DNA of 64,000 nt from Verrucomicrobiales bacterium (GTDB lineage: Bacteria > Verrucomicrobiota > Verrucomicrobiia > Limisphaerales > J093), in contig JABTUJ010000028.1 in the NCBI GenBank assembly GCA_015075445.1, positions 62,001 to 126,000 of the forward strand, read 5' to 3'. Positions within the stretch are counted from its first letter, which is position 1. Each line of letters begins with the position of its first letter. This document shows positions 36,430-45,300 of this stretch, one piece after another. The translations under genes and the position numbers were made by a program. Under the pieces are notes generated by a model. That model did not search any database. It saw nothing but the letters and a program-made list of their open reading frames with translations, and was not told the DNA's origin.

Positions 36430-36791
36430 ACCCCCTCGAGACTTCCGCAGAGACTTCCGCAAGACTTCCGCACTGCGCGAGTCTGACACCCCCAGGACAC
36501 CCGCGCACCCCCTATAGGGTGCGCGGGTGTCTGTGTCTCGGGGAGAGTGAGACTCCGGCAGGTCTTTTGCAGGGAGAGAGGGGGATTGAATTCATCCGCC
36601 TTTCCAAGTCACTTGACCCCGCCGAAGCGGCCCGGCTCGAGGCCAAGGCTGACGCCCTCGAGGCATCCGGGAAACTGCGCGCCGTGGCAGAGCAAGAGGC
36701 CGCCGACCGCTGGCGCGCGGCACTGGTGGGCAGAGTAACAGCTTTCCTTGGCCAGAACGGCCAGGATCCCGACACGAAACCCCAAGCATAG
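36426..36791 (+). CDS. small unknown protein, first of the late operon (start uncertain)
   Basis: The frame from GTG 36426 overlaps the helicase stop and encodes 121 residues, but its first ~45 codons run through the iterons and hairpin and look non-coding. The plausible protein is the latter part, from about 36570 onwards (IEFIRLSKSLDPAEAARLEAK...), an Ala/Glu-rich helical stretch ending QNGQDPDTKPQA. A TTG near 36569 could be the true start. No recognised family. Confidence 0.45.
   Translation: MNPLETSAETSARLPHCASLTPPGHPRTPYRVRGCLCLGESETPAGLLQGERGIEFIRLSKSLDPAEAARLEAKADALEASGKLRAVAEQEAADRWRAALVGRVTAFLGQNGQDPDTKPQA
36440..36531. other. candidate replication origin: three iterons and a 15-bp hairpin
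   Basis: GACTTCCGCA is repeated three times in direct orientation (36440-36449, 36452-36461, 36463-36472; spacing 12 and 11). Twenty-four bases later, GACACCCGCGCACCC (36496-36510) and its exact reverse complement (36517-36531) form a perfect 15-bp stem with a 6-base CCTATA loop. No T run follows, so it is a poor terminator. The location directly after the helicase gene is typical of satellite and plasmid origins. Function inferred. Confidence 0.6.
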
Positions 36792-36804
36792 GAGAACCCC
36801 AGAC

Positions 36805-37032
36805 ATGAGCCAAGAGACGACCGAGTTTGCCCGCGGGCTTGAATCCCGTTTGCGACCCCTGACCGCTGCCGCCGTTGCCGGCGCATCCGGCGGCCGAGAC
36901 TCGCACGGCCACCGTCTGCGCGGACTCGACGAAACGTTGGCCGGAATTCCTGACCGGCTCGAAGACATTCGACGCTGGGCGGAGACTCATTGCCCGGCAG
37001 AGAAGCCGGGACGGCGAGGGGGGAGAGGATGA
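36805..37032 (+). CDS. small unknown element protein
   Basis: 75 residues from ATG 36805 (MSQETTEFARGLESRL), with AGGAG about 10 bases upstream. Predicted mostly helical with a basic Gly/Arg end. The stop overlaps the next ATG by 4 bases (37029-37032), so translation is coupled. No family recognised. Confidence 0.6.
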   Translation: MSQETTEFARGLESRLRPLTAAAVAGASGGRDSHGHRLRGLDETLAGIPDRLEDIRRWAETHCPAEKPGRRGGRG

Positions 37033-37331
37033 CAGCGAACCCTTCCCGCATCGAAGCCGAGTGCGCCGCGGTCCGCCGCGCGGTTGCTGAACTGGCGGAC
37101 TTGCTTGCCCGTCGGCGTCGGGCCCGCCTGGAAGTGGCCGAGGACCGCTGCGCCGACTGCCCGCATCGACTCGAATGCCACGAAGAGAAGCAAGAAACCA
37201 AGGCACTTCTGCAACCTGTTGCGGGAGAGCGTGTTACCAGAATTCTTAGAAAAGGGGGTCACGCAGGGGCCCGCGAGGCGCGGTCAGAACGCATGAGCCA
37301 AGATTTTTTCAATTCCCCCCCGACCGAATGA
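37029..37331 (+). CDS. small Cys-motif element protein
   Basis: 100 residues from ATG 37029 with GGGAGAGG immediately upstream. An N-terminal helix rich in Arg/Ala/Glu is followed by CADCPHRLECHEEK (about residues 38-51), a CxxC...C.H arrangement that could bind zinc. The stop overlaps the next start (ATGA). Function unknown. Confidence 0.6.
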   Translation: MTANPSRIEAECAAVRRAVAELADLLARRRRARLEVAEDRCADCPHRLECHEEKQETKALLQPVAGERVTRILRKGGHAGAREARSERMSQDFFNSPPTE

Positions 37332-38134
37332 CCTTTCAGAAACCCATGAAACCCATGAAAAGAAAACCATCGGACACCGAAACCACCACCCCCGACGGCG
37401 CCGCCTCTTGGCTGAAAGCGCCGACCCTCGGAGCCGCGGCCGCGAGGCTGAACGTCGCACCGGAAGTCTTGCGCGCGGCCAAGGCACAAGGCGCCGCGGG
37501 ATTCTCGCACAACGGCGCTGTCAACCTGCTGCAAGTGGCGCGCTGGGCGTTGACCCGCGGCACCCCGCCGGCTGCTCTGAACCTGGACCAAGCCCGGGCG
37601 AAGTTGGCGACAGCGAAGGCGACCATTCTTGAGAAGCGGTCGCAAATCGAAGTCGGCGAACTCGCGCCCGTGGCCTTCGCCCTCGCCGGCTTCGACCGCG
37701 CGCACGAAATGCTGATGGAATTCGCCCACCGGCTGCCCGACGAATACAAGGTGACGCAACAAGGGCTTGGCATCCGGGACCAAGCCGAGCTGAGGCGACA
37801 GCTTGAAATCCTCGGCGCCGTGACCCGCCGAATCGTCGCCACCGCGCGCGAGGTATTCATCGACCACCTCCGCCGGGGGCCGACCGGCGAAGGCGGCGGA
37901 TTGCTCGACGAGGCTTACCGCACCATCGAAACGGCAATGGCCAAGATGAAGGAGGTTGGCCAACGCTACCAGCACCTCGCGCCCGAGGCCTTCGACGGTT
38001 TCTTCCGCGAACTCAAGCGGCTTGCGCTCGAAGCCAGGGAACACCCGCTGAGGGGGGAGGATTCGCCGCCCCCACCCGGGACGGCGCCGACCGAGCCGGC
38101 GAAGGCTGGCAAACCCGCTCGCCGCCGCGCGTGA
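37328..38134 (+). CDS. candidate phage terminase small subunit (Nu1-like)
   Basis: 268 residues from ATG 37328; nearby ATGs at 37346 and 37355 are alternatives. Residues about 30-80 (TLGAAAARLNVAPEVLRAAKAQG...HNGAVNLLQVARWAL) have the Nu1-type winged-HTH pattern. Residues about 88-150 (LDQARAKLATAKATILEKRSQIEVGELAPVAFAL) match the helical linker with the (R/Q)xxGELVPxxxV element of small terminases. A helical region and a Pro-rich tail follow. Small terminases bind pac/cos sites and are what PICI satellites use to redirect packaging. Recognition is by pattern only; a different HTH protein is possible. Confidence 0.5.
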   Translation: MTFQKPMKPMKRKPSDTETTTPDGAASWLKAPTLGAAAARLNVAPEVLRAAKAQGAAGFSHNGAVNLLQVARWALTRGTPPAALNLDQARAKLATAKATILEKRSQIEVGELAPVAFALAGFDRAHEMLMEFAHRLPDEYKVTQQGLGIRDQAELRRQLEILGAVTRRIVATAREVFIDHLRRGPTGEGGGLLDEAYRTIETAMAKMKEVGQRYQHLAPEAFDGFFRELKRLALEAREHPLRGEDSPPPPGTAPTEPAKAGKPARRRA

Positions 38135-38646
38135 GCCAGGCCGCCGTCAAAACCGCGGATTGCTGCCGCGGGTGCGGCAAGGCGATTGCACCGCTGCCCG
38201 AGCCTGACAACTGGTGCACGCTTTGCCGCTACTCCCGGCCGACCCGCCGGCCGAGGCGGACCGCATCCGAATTCGAGGTGGCGCTGGGCGAGACTCCGGC
38301 GCCCGACGCCAACGGCCAGGACCTCGAGGACCTCGAGCCCGACGGGGACCCCGACCCCGAGGCCGGGGCCCCGGGCCAGGATCCCGCCGGCGCGGTCCGG
38401 GCCGGACGCGAACAGGCGATTGGCGAGCTAATCGGCTTCCTGCTGGGCGACGAAGCACCCGCTGCCGAGGTTGGCGCCCGCGTTCTGGCCTTGGCCTACG
38501 CCCTCCGCCTGCCCGGCGCCCCCGAAACGCAACGCGCGCTTGCCCGCCGCTGCGGCCTTGGACTGGCCACCGCGAACAAGCTTTGCCGCCAAAACGCTGG
38601 GCTTTTCGCGTATTTCGCCGGCCGACCCGAACAAGGGCGCCCTTAG
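38131..38646 (+). CDS. zinc-ribbon plus HTH-like element protein
   Basis: 171 residues from GTG 38131, overlapping the previous stop by 4 bases. The N-terminus has CCRGCGKAIAPLPEPDNWCTLC, cut here as two CxxC pairs (about residues 11-33) typical of a zinc ribbon. The middle (about 55-90) is acidic and disordered (DLEDLEPDGDPDPE). The C-terminal helical part contains QRALARRCGLGLATANKLCR, which looks like a helix-turn-helix. It could be a regulator of late genes. No family named. Confidence 0.6.
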   Translation: MSQAAVKTADCCRGCGKAIAPLPEPDNWCTLCRYSRPTRRPRRTASEFEVALGETPAPDANGQDLEDLEPDGDPDPEAGAPGQDPAGAVRAGREQAIGELIGFLLGDEAPAAEVGARVLALAYALRLPGAPETQRALARRCGLGLATANKLCRQNAGLFAYFAGRPEQGRP

Positions 38647-38668
38647 TAGAGAGACGACGACAAAGACT

Positions 38669-39334
38669 ATGATTGCACCGACAAAAGCGCAGATCGAGGC
38701 CGGCAAACCGGCCAAACCCACAACGAAGATTGAGCTTTCGACCATTGAGCGGACGCTGGGCGAAATCGCCAGCCGCGGCGTGGCGCCGAAAGACTTGCCG
38801 GCCCCCTCCGCGGTTGACTGGCGCCCGACGCTCGAAAGGCGGTTCAAGCTGACGGCCGACGAAAGGACCGCCCTCGAGACTTTCCTGACCGAGGAAGCAG
38901 CGTTGCAGGCGGAAATTTCCGCGTGCAGCCACGGGCAGGCCCGACTCGACTGGTATCAGCTTCAGCGTGACGCCGTCTCCGACCCCGATTTGCGCCCCAC
39001 GTTGGGCGAGTCGAAACGAAGTGCCATTGAGGCTGCGGGACGGCAACGGCACGCTGCGAAACAGGCGCTTGGAGCGGCCCGGACCGCAATCGCGAAGACG
39101 CTGGCCCCGGCCGGCGCGCGGTTGCTCGCAGCGGCGGACGATGCCTTGCGCGAACTCGCCGACGCCGAGGCCCTCTTGGCGGAGAAGTTCGGGTGCCGCC
39201 GGCATATCACCCCAATGCAGTGGGCGCTTGCGCGGAGCCTCGGACAACTGCGCGAAACCGTCAGCCGAGGTTACTGCCCGGCCGACAGCCTCGCCCGGCT
39301 TGTTGGCCCGCTGCTGCCCCCGCCTGCCAAGTGA
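38669..39334 (+). CDS. unknown helical/coiled-coil element protein
   Basis: 221 residues from ATG 38669. Long amphipathic Ala/Glu/Arg helices (about residues 60-180) and a compact end with GCRRHITPMQWALARSL. Located immediately before, and overlapping by 4 bases, the ClpP-like protease gene. In phage heads a helical scaffold is often encoded beside the prohead protease, so scaffold or protease partner is a possibility, but there is no sequence signature. Confidence 0.6.
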   Translation: MIAPTKAQIEAGKPAKPTTKIELSTIERTLGEIASRGVAPKDLPAPSAVDWRPTLERRFKLTADERTALETFLTEEAALQAEISACSHGQARLDWYQLQRDAVSDPDLRPTLGESKRSAIEAAGRQRHAAKQALGAARTAIAKTLAPAGARLLAAADDALRELADAEALLAEKFGCRRHITPMQWALARSLGQLRETVSRGYCPADSLARLVGPLLPPPAK

Positions 39335-40134
39335 GCGAACCGCTGACAGTCTCGCAGGGGATCCTCGACGATCACTTCGGCGCCCGTGCGCGCGAGGTTG
39401 CCCGGGCCGCTGCGGCCGTGTCCCCCGGCGGACTGCGGGAACGGTTGCTCGCCCACACCCGCGGCTTGCTGGCGTGGCGCGGCACCGACCCGGCAAAGCT
39501 CGAAGCGTACACACGCCGCCCGAACTTGCGCGCCCAGGACCGCGCGGCGGCCGAGGCACGGCGCCAACGGGAGCTTGACGCTGCGTGCGCTGAGCTTGGG
39601 CGGATTGCGACGGCGGCCGGGGTGCACGTTGCCGACGGATTCCCCGACGGGAGCGCGGTTGTGACGATTGCGGGCGAGCTTCTGGCGGTCCCCGACCGCT
39701 GGGCGGAACGTATTGCCGCGGCCCGCCGGGTGACACTCAAGCTCGCCACGCCCGGCGGCGCTGCGGAGGTTGCCCTCGCAATGCTCCCGGCTTTGTGGGA
39801 CGCCGACAGCACCGGCTATGTCCGCACGTTCGCCGCCTCGGCCGGAACTTGGCTGCTGCAAGGTTGCCGGCGCCGGTTGATGCACCCCGGCGGGAAACTG
39901 ATGCTGCACGCCCCGACGGTTTGCTTGATCGCGCCGGCTGCGGAACTGCGCCGCGCGGCCGCCGAACTGGACCGCGGCAACCGCCAGCTTTGCCGCTGGC
40001 TCGCCGCCCGGACCGGGCAACCGGCCCGCCGCGTGGCGCGCTGGCTCGCTGGCCCCGACTTTGTTTTCGACGCCCGCCAAGCCCTCGAGGCCGGACTTGT
40101 TGACGAAGTGACCGCCGACCCCTCGCCGAAATGA
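39331..40134 (+). CDS. ClpP-fold serine protease (prohead-protease-like)
   Basis: 267 residues from GTG 39331. An N-terminal helical extension (about 1-95) precedes a ClpP/crotonase-type protease fold (about 96-262): VTLKLATPGGAAEVALAML corresponds to the oxyanion-loop NSPGG region, TFAASAGTWLLQG carries the nucleophile Ser170, KLMLHAPTV carries His193, and GPDFVFDARQALEAGLVDEV carries Asp243 with the family's C-terminal signature. All three catalytic residues are present. In phages this fold is the head-maturation protease. No capsid gene accompanies it here, which is unusual; it may act on helper-phage proteins. Confidence 0.75.
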   Translation: MSEPLTVSQGILDDHFGARAREVARAAAAVSPGGLRERLLAHTRGLLAWRGTDPAKLEAYTRRPNLRAQDRAAAEARRQRELDAACAELGRIATAAGVHVADGFPDGSAVVTIAGELLAVPDRWAERIAAARRVTLKLATPGGAAEVALAMLPALWDADSTGYVRTFAASAGTWLLQGCRRRLMHPGGKLMLHAPTVCLIAPAAELRRAAAELDRGNRQLCRWLAARTGQPARRVARWLAGPDFVFDARQALEAGLVDEVTADPSPK

Positions 40135-40295
40135 AGACCCGCACCGTTCACCTTCGAGCCCGCCCGCGCGCCACGATCCGCGAGCGGGAATCCGTTGAAG
40201 CGATTCAGCCAGGCGAACTGGCGATTGTGGACGGCGTGCCGTACATCCGAACGCCAGCGGGCGATTTGATCGAGTTGGCCGTGGCGGGCGAGTGA
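40131..40295 (+). CDS. 54-residue last gene of the late operon
   Basis: The ATG at 40131 overlaps the protease stop (ATGA). The product begins MKTRTVHLRARPRATIRER and continues SVEAIQPGELAIVDGVPYIRTP to AVAGE: basic N-terminus, then a small beta-rich part. The PGELAIVDG...YI pattern resembles short phage proteins such as those preceding capsid or tail genes. A strong terminator follows 25 bases after the stop. Confidence 0.55.
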   Translation: MKTRTVHLRARPRATIRERESVEAIQPGELAIVDGVPYIRTPAGDLIELAVAGE

Positions 40296-40320
40296 CTTTC
40301 CTTCACGCTGGCGGAGCGCA

Positions 40321-40360
40321 CCCCGGCCGGGGTTATCCTTTCTCCTCGGCCGGGGTTTTT
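40321..40360 (+). terminator. Rho-independent terminator of the element's late operon
   Basis: CCCCGGCCG (40321-40329) and CGGCCGGGG (40347-40355) form a perfect 9-bp stem with a 17-base loop followed by TTTTT. It closes the run of overlapping genes 36426-40295. Confidence 0.9.
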
Positions 40361-40570
40361 GCTGCCCAGGCCCCGCGCCCTCGCCGACCCCGCCCAGGAT
40401 GTTCGCCCCAGCACCGCCCCGGCCGCACCCCTCGAAGCCGAGGCCCTCGGCGCCGAGGTTGCCCGACCCCCACGGGGACCGCCGACACCCGACCGCCCCG
40501 GACGCTTTCCCAGGCCGACCCGGACCCGCACAGATGGGACCGCCGGCCGCCCCCGTGCTACCGTCCGCCC

Positions 40571-40774
40571 ATGCGTTACGCGAACGAAGGCGACGCTGGG
40601 ACCTTGCTCGCCGGCTTCGGCACCGCCCGGCTTATGCGATACCTCGACGGGCGAGTTGAACTCGAAGGCGGCACCGAGGCCGACCGGGAGGCCGCCCTTG
40701 AATGGCTGGCCCGGTTCTGCCCGGAAACTCGACTTGGCGAACCGAAGCCGCCGTTGTGGCCGCGGCGGAAGTGA
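40571..40774 (+). CDS. small acidic element protein
   Basis: 67 residues from ATG 40571 (MRYANEGDAGTLLAGFG), including RLMRYLDGRVELEGGTEADRE and ending in a basic Pro-rich tail. It lies alone after the terminator. A compact, well-formed composition supports coding, but no family is recognised. Confidence 0.5.
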   Translation: MRYANEGDAGTLLAGFGTARLMRYLDGRVELEGGTEADREAALEWLARFCPETRLGEPKPPLWPRRK

Positions 40775-40844
40775 CGGGACTCCCGCGGCCCTCGGCCCCC
40801 AGGCCTACGCTCGCCGGCCAGGACCGCCCCGAGGCCGGGGCCCG

Positions 40845-41072
40845 CTATCCTGACACCCTCCGCCCGCTTCCGACGTGCGGTGGCGTCAACGGCGCGCCGG
40901 GTGAGGCCGTCCCGCCCACGTCGCCCAGGGCGAGTGCAAGCCATGCGTGGCAGAGCGGACAGGCCCGCACCGGGCCCTTCACGAACAGCACCGGCCGGAC
41001 CACCGCGAGCCGCCCGCACCCCTCGCACCGGCACAGCACCGCAATTCCCCTCCAAGCGACGAATGACAGCAC
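40845..41072 (-). CDS. possible zinc-ribbon protein on the minus strand
   Basis: 75-residue frame with CRCEGCGRLAVVRPV (about residues 14-28) and, after a hydrophobic strand and GPVR, ACPLCHAWLALAL (about 38-50). The two CxxC knuckles at zinc-ribbon spacing are hard to obtain by chance in a shadow frame. It is the only minus-strand gene candidate in the element. The tail from about residue 60 is low complexity. Confidence 0.4.
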   Translation of the reverse strand: MLSFVAWRGIAVLCRCEGCGRLAVVRPVLFVKGPVRACPLCHAWLALALGDVGGTASPGAPLTPPHVGSGRRVSG

Positions 41073-41768
41073 GCCCCGAGGCTACGGCGGCCGCCGGCCC
41101 CCGAGACACGGGAAAGCCCGTCAAGGTCCGGGAAATCCCGGCAAGGCCCCGAGGCCCTCGGCCCCCGGCACCCCGCCCGCGCCGCCGGACGCCCGAGAGA
41201 AGTGCCGCGTGAGGCCCCCTTGAATCTGGCGCGGGACGGCCCGACACCCCGAGACACCGGCCGGACCCCTCGGGCCCTCGGCTCAAAGCCGGATCCGCGA
41301 AGGCCCCCGACCGCACCCCGACGGGGACCGAACCGCCCCGAGCTTGCCGCCGGCCAGGATGCCCGCCCCCCGACCCCGCGGCGCCCCCGAGGCCCTGCCC
41401 AAGCTTAGCCAAAAGGCGAAATGCTCCGACTCACCCCGACCGGCTGAATCCTGTAAACGGAATTCAAACTGCCCCGCCCAGGCCCCGACCGGCCGGACCC
41501 CTCGGCCCCCAGGCTGCCCGACGCGGCGCCATGCCGCCCCCGTGGCGCACGTTTCGACGCCGGACGGGTGAGGAGACACCCCTCGAGGATCCCGGCGCCC
41601 CACGGCGCCCCGAGGCCGTATGGCAACGGTATGCCAAACACGGCTTTGACGTACCGCCGGCCCCCACCGCCGGACGCCCTCCGCCTGGACCACGGCGCCG
41701 GACCGTCGCCCAGGACGACGCCCCGCGGCCGGGAAGCCGGACGCCCGCCGGGACCTCGAGGCTAGCGG
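41073..41768. other. GC-rich, gene-poor right end of the element
   Basis: No convincing gene. The DNA is dominated by C-rich tracts with recurring motifs such as CCCCTCGG(G/C)CC (near 41155, 41267, 41500) and CCGGCCGGACCCCTCGG (near 41250 and 41490). Open frames here are Pro/Arg/Gly-rich in every frame and I do not accept them as genes. Confidence 0.6.
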
Positions 41769-41855
41769 TTACGACAGGTTACGACACCCGGCAAGGCCGC
41801 TTTCCCAGGCCGACGGTTCGGAAAACCGCGGTCTTGGTTACGACAGATTACGACA
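41769..41855 (+). promoter_or_regulatory. right integrase arm-type sites (four TTACGACA)
   Basis: TTACGACA at 41769-41776, 41779-41786, 41838-41845 and 41848-41855: two pairs, each with a 10-base phase, the pairs 69 bases apart. They lie 105-190 bases inside attR and match the octamers inside attL. Pairs spaced one helical turn apart fit cooperative protein binding on one DNA face. Confidence 0.65.
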
Positions 41856-41959
41856 CGAAACGCGCCGGAATAGCGTCACAACGTGCCGCGAAGGGAAGCG
41901 GGAAAGGGCAAGGATTGCAGAAGGGAGGCAGCGAGTTTCACCAATGTTTTCAAGGGTTT

Positions 41960-42052
<93 letters not shown>

Positions 42053-42350
42053 AACCCGCTCTTCACCAGCAGTTTTTAGACCACGCATTCGCTTGGGAGG
42101 TTTGGTCTTTTGCCACACCATTACCCCGTCAGAGCCAATACGAACCTAAAACTGCATCGCCGAGAATGGCCACGGATCCGTGAGCGGGTCAAGTCCGGGA
42201 ATCGTCGCAGAAGTCTTGAGCGAGCGATGCGCCCTGGTCGGCAAAACCGCACCGGCGGCAGACGGACTTCTCTGCGGAAGCTCAGTTACCCAACCAGGAC
42301 CAGTTCCCCGTATCAAGCAGATGTCCCTTTCTTCTTAGGAAATACCCGGC
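42053..42350. other. tRNA upstream region, no gene seen
   Basis: About 300 bases between the tRNA 5' end and the stop of the giant gene. I see no convincing coding frame. It must contain the tRNA promoter and the 3' end of the giant transcript; GGCCTTAGGCC at the giant gene's stop codon is a short palindrome. Confidence 0.5.
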
Positions 42351-45300
42351 CTAAGGCCAGCGGGCGCGGAAGTAGCGGGGGCCGCCGCCCGGACGATGGC
42401 CCACCTCGACCGAGATGCGGGTCTCGGGGCCGGTCACGGTCTGGGTGTCCTGCCAGGTCCGCAAGTCGGTGCTCTCCTGGATGACGTACTCCATCCCCGC
42501 CGCGCCCAGGAGCCAGAAGCTGGGATCGCCCTGCCCCACCCGGCGCCATTCGAGGTGCGGGGTCAGATCGGTGCCCTCGACCACGGTCTGCACGGCGGTG
42601 AGGTGTTTGTCCGGATTGAACGGCTCGGCTTCTGCCCGCAAACGCATCCCATGCACAAAGGTGCCCGGCTGGGTCGGCATGAGGTGGAGCCGGATGGTCA
42701 GTCGGACCGCCTCATCCAGGCAGCCCAGGTTCACGAACAGCCAGGGCCCCACTTGTTCCCAGGAACCGTTGGCCAGTTCGACGTCCCGGACGTGCCAGCC
42801 GGGCGGCAGTTCTTCGACGAGCGTCACGCCAGCCGCGCCACAGGCCCCGCTGTGATCGACCGTGTATTCGTAGACCAGGACCTCGCCCACCCGGCCCGTG
42901 GCCGGGCCCTCTGTGGCGGTGAGGAGCAGTTCAAGGTTCTCGCAATACCAGCCGCGGAGCAGCCAAAGCGAGGTGTTCTTGAACAGGTTCTGTGAAGCCG
43001 TCGATTCCTCGACGCCGAAGGTCTGGGTCGCCAGCCGGGCCTGCCCCTCGTCGAGGTCGCAGACTGGCGGGGTCACGATCATCACCGGGTCGCCTTCGCC
43101 GCTCAGCTTGACCTGGAATTCGTTGGTGTCGATCAGCGCTCCTCGCTGGACCGAACCGACGTTGAAGTTCAGCGGGGGCACCACGAAGCCGCCGGGCGTG
43201 GTCTGGAAGATGGGATCGCCGTAACCGGCAGGATGCGCGGTGAGCAGGCCGGCGGACTGGAGGGGGGCGACGGGTTGCAGGTTGGCGAGGGCGGCGTACT
43301 GGGCCGCGACGGCGGGGCTGAGCCGGTTGGTGTCGCTGATCACCTGCGGGCCGATCAGGTACAAGGACTTGCCCGCCTCGCGCAGTCGTCTGAGCAACGC
43401 CACGTCGGCGTCGGTCAAGCCTTCCCCGGGACGGGACAGACCGGCCCAGATGATGAGCTTGTAGCCGAGGAGCCGTTCGAAGGTGGGTTCGCCCTGGGCG
43501 AAGACATCCACGCCGTTGCGGACGAAGGGGAGCATCCGCTCGGCGCGCAGGAGGTCCTCCATCTGCGTGATCTGGGAGTCATCGTAGTTCTTCAGGATGG
43601 CGACATCGCCGCAGACTTCGAGGACCTCGAAGGGGTGGGTGTAGGACCGGGCGCGCTCCTGACCCGAGCCATCGAGAAGTCGGGCGTGGACCCGATAGGA
43701 ACCCGCGGTCAGGCCCTGCCGGCGCAGGACGGCGAAGGGTGCGGTGGTGGCGGTCTCGAGCAAGCCGTCGTTGGTGTGGAACTCAACGACGCTGCCGGGG
43801 GGCAGGTCACCGGAGACGGTGGCGGCGAACGCGATGGGTGCACCGGGGCAATAGGTGGTGTTGGTGGCGGGGCTGGTGAGGGTGATGACGATGCCTTCCC
43901 AGACCGTGATGGACACAGGGAGGGAATTCGTGAAGGCGCCGTCGTTGTCGGTGGCGCGGGCGACCAGGTCGTAGGTACCGGCCGTCACCCCGGCCCAGGT
44001 GAATTGGTAGGGATCGGTCGTGTCCTGCCCGATGACCCGGCCGTTGGCGAGGAACTCGACCTGCGCGATCTGGCCGTCGGGGTCGGTGGCGATGGCCTGC
44101 AAGGGAACGGTGGCTGGGGCCCGAAACACCTGGCCATCGAGGGGGGCGGTCAGGCGAACGGTGGGCGGTTGGTTGGGAAGGACGGTGACCCGGAACGAGC
44201 GCTGAACCTGGTCCTGACCGCCGCGATCGACGCCACCATTGTCCCGGACGGAGACGGTGAGCGTCGCGGTGCCCGCCTGACCGGATTTCGGTTGATAGGT
44301 CAAGGTGCCAGTGGCGGCGGGAGAACTGTAGTTGACCGTCGGTTCGAGCAAGGCCGGGTTGTCAGAGATAGCGGAGACGGTGAGGGACTGGATTTCGTTG
44401 GGTGCACCGGTGGTGATGCCGGTGAGGGGGACGGTCTGGGCCGCGGTGTTCGCGCGGTGGGAACGGTCGGCGATCGGGTCGAGGGTGGGCGGGTCATTGA
44501 CCGCCTGGACCGCGAGGTTGAACTGGCGGGTGAAGGAGTCGAGGCCACCGCGTTCGGTGCCGCCGGTGTCGCGGAGGACGACGGTGACGGTGTTGGTGCC
44601 GAAGGCGTTGGGGGCGGGGTTGAACCGGAGCGTGCCGCTGGGGTCGAGGGCGGGCGCCTGGCTGAAGAGGCCGGGCGCGGAAGGGGTCAGCGTGAAGCTG
44701 AGCTGTTGGTCCCGCTCGTTGGCGGGGCCGGGAGAAAGCTGGGTGGCCCAGCCGGGGAGCGTGATGGCGCCGGCGTCTTCGTTGACGGACACCTCCGGGC
44801 CGGGAGTGAAGCGGGGCGGGTCGTTGACCGGGAGGACGGTGACCTTGAAGGTTCGGCCGACGGACTCGCTGCCATCGCTGAGCGCAACGAAGATCCAGGC
44901 GTCGCCGAAGGGGCCAGTGCTGAAGAGGTCGGCGGCGGGCCGGAACGCGAGGGTACGGTTGGTGCCGCTGCCGGCGAGCTTGAGTTCGGCTTGTGGGATC
45001 AGGGACGGATGCCAGGAGGTGGCCGTGACGACGAGTTGCTCGAGGGGCGTGTCGGGATCGCCGATGGTGAAGTTGACCGAGCCAGCGGCGTCCTCGTGGA
45101 TCACCTGGTTGGGGATATCTGACAGCCAGGGGTCGTTGTCGAGGATGGTGACGATGGCGCTGGCGTTGCCGAGGACGGCGTTGAGCGGTTCGGCGAGGAG
45201 CAGCTTGAAGGTCTCTGCGGGGGGTTCGGACACGCGGTCGTCGAGGATGGTGAGGACGATTTCCTGTTCGGTCTGGCCCGGTTCGAAGGACAGCCAGTCG

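Noticed and set aside
36496..36531. Rho-independent terminator after the helicase gene
   Set aside because: The stem is perfect but no T run follows, and it sits with iterons. I prefer an origin-type structure, though attenuation is possible.
40292..41223. several Pro/Arg-rich plus-strand frames in the right end of the element
   Set aside because: All three frames stay open because of C-rich tracts. Apart from 40571-40774, none has a start, ribosome binding site or protein-like composition.
43233..45122. 629-codon plus-strand open frame inside the giant gene region
   Set aside because: Gly/Asp/Val-rich antisense shadow of repetitive Calx-beta coding sequence. The minus-strand gene has unmistakable domains across the same bases.
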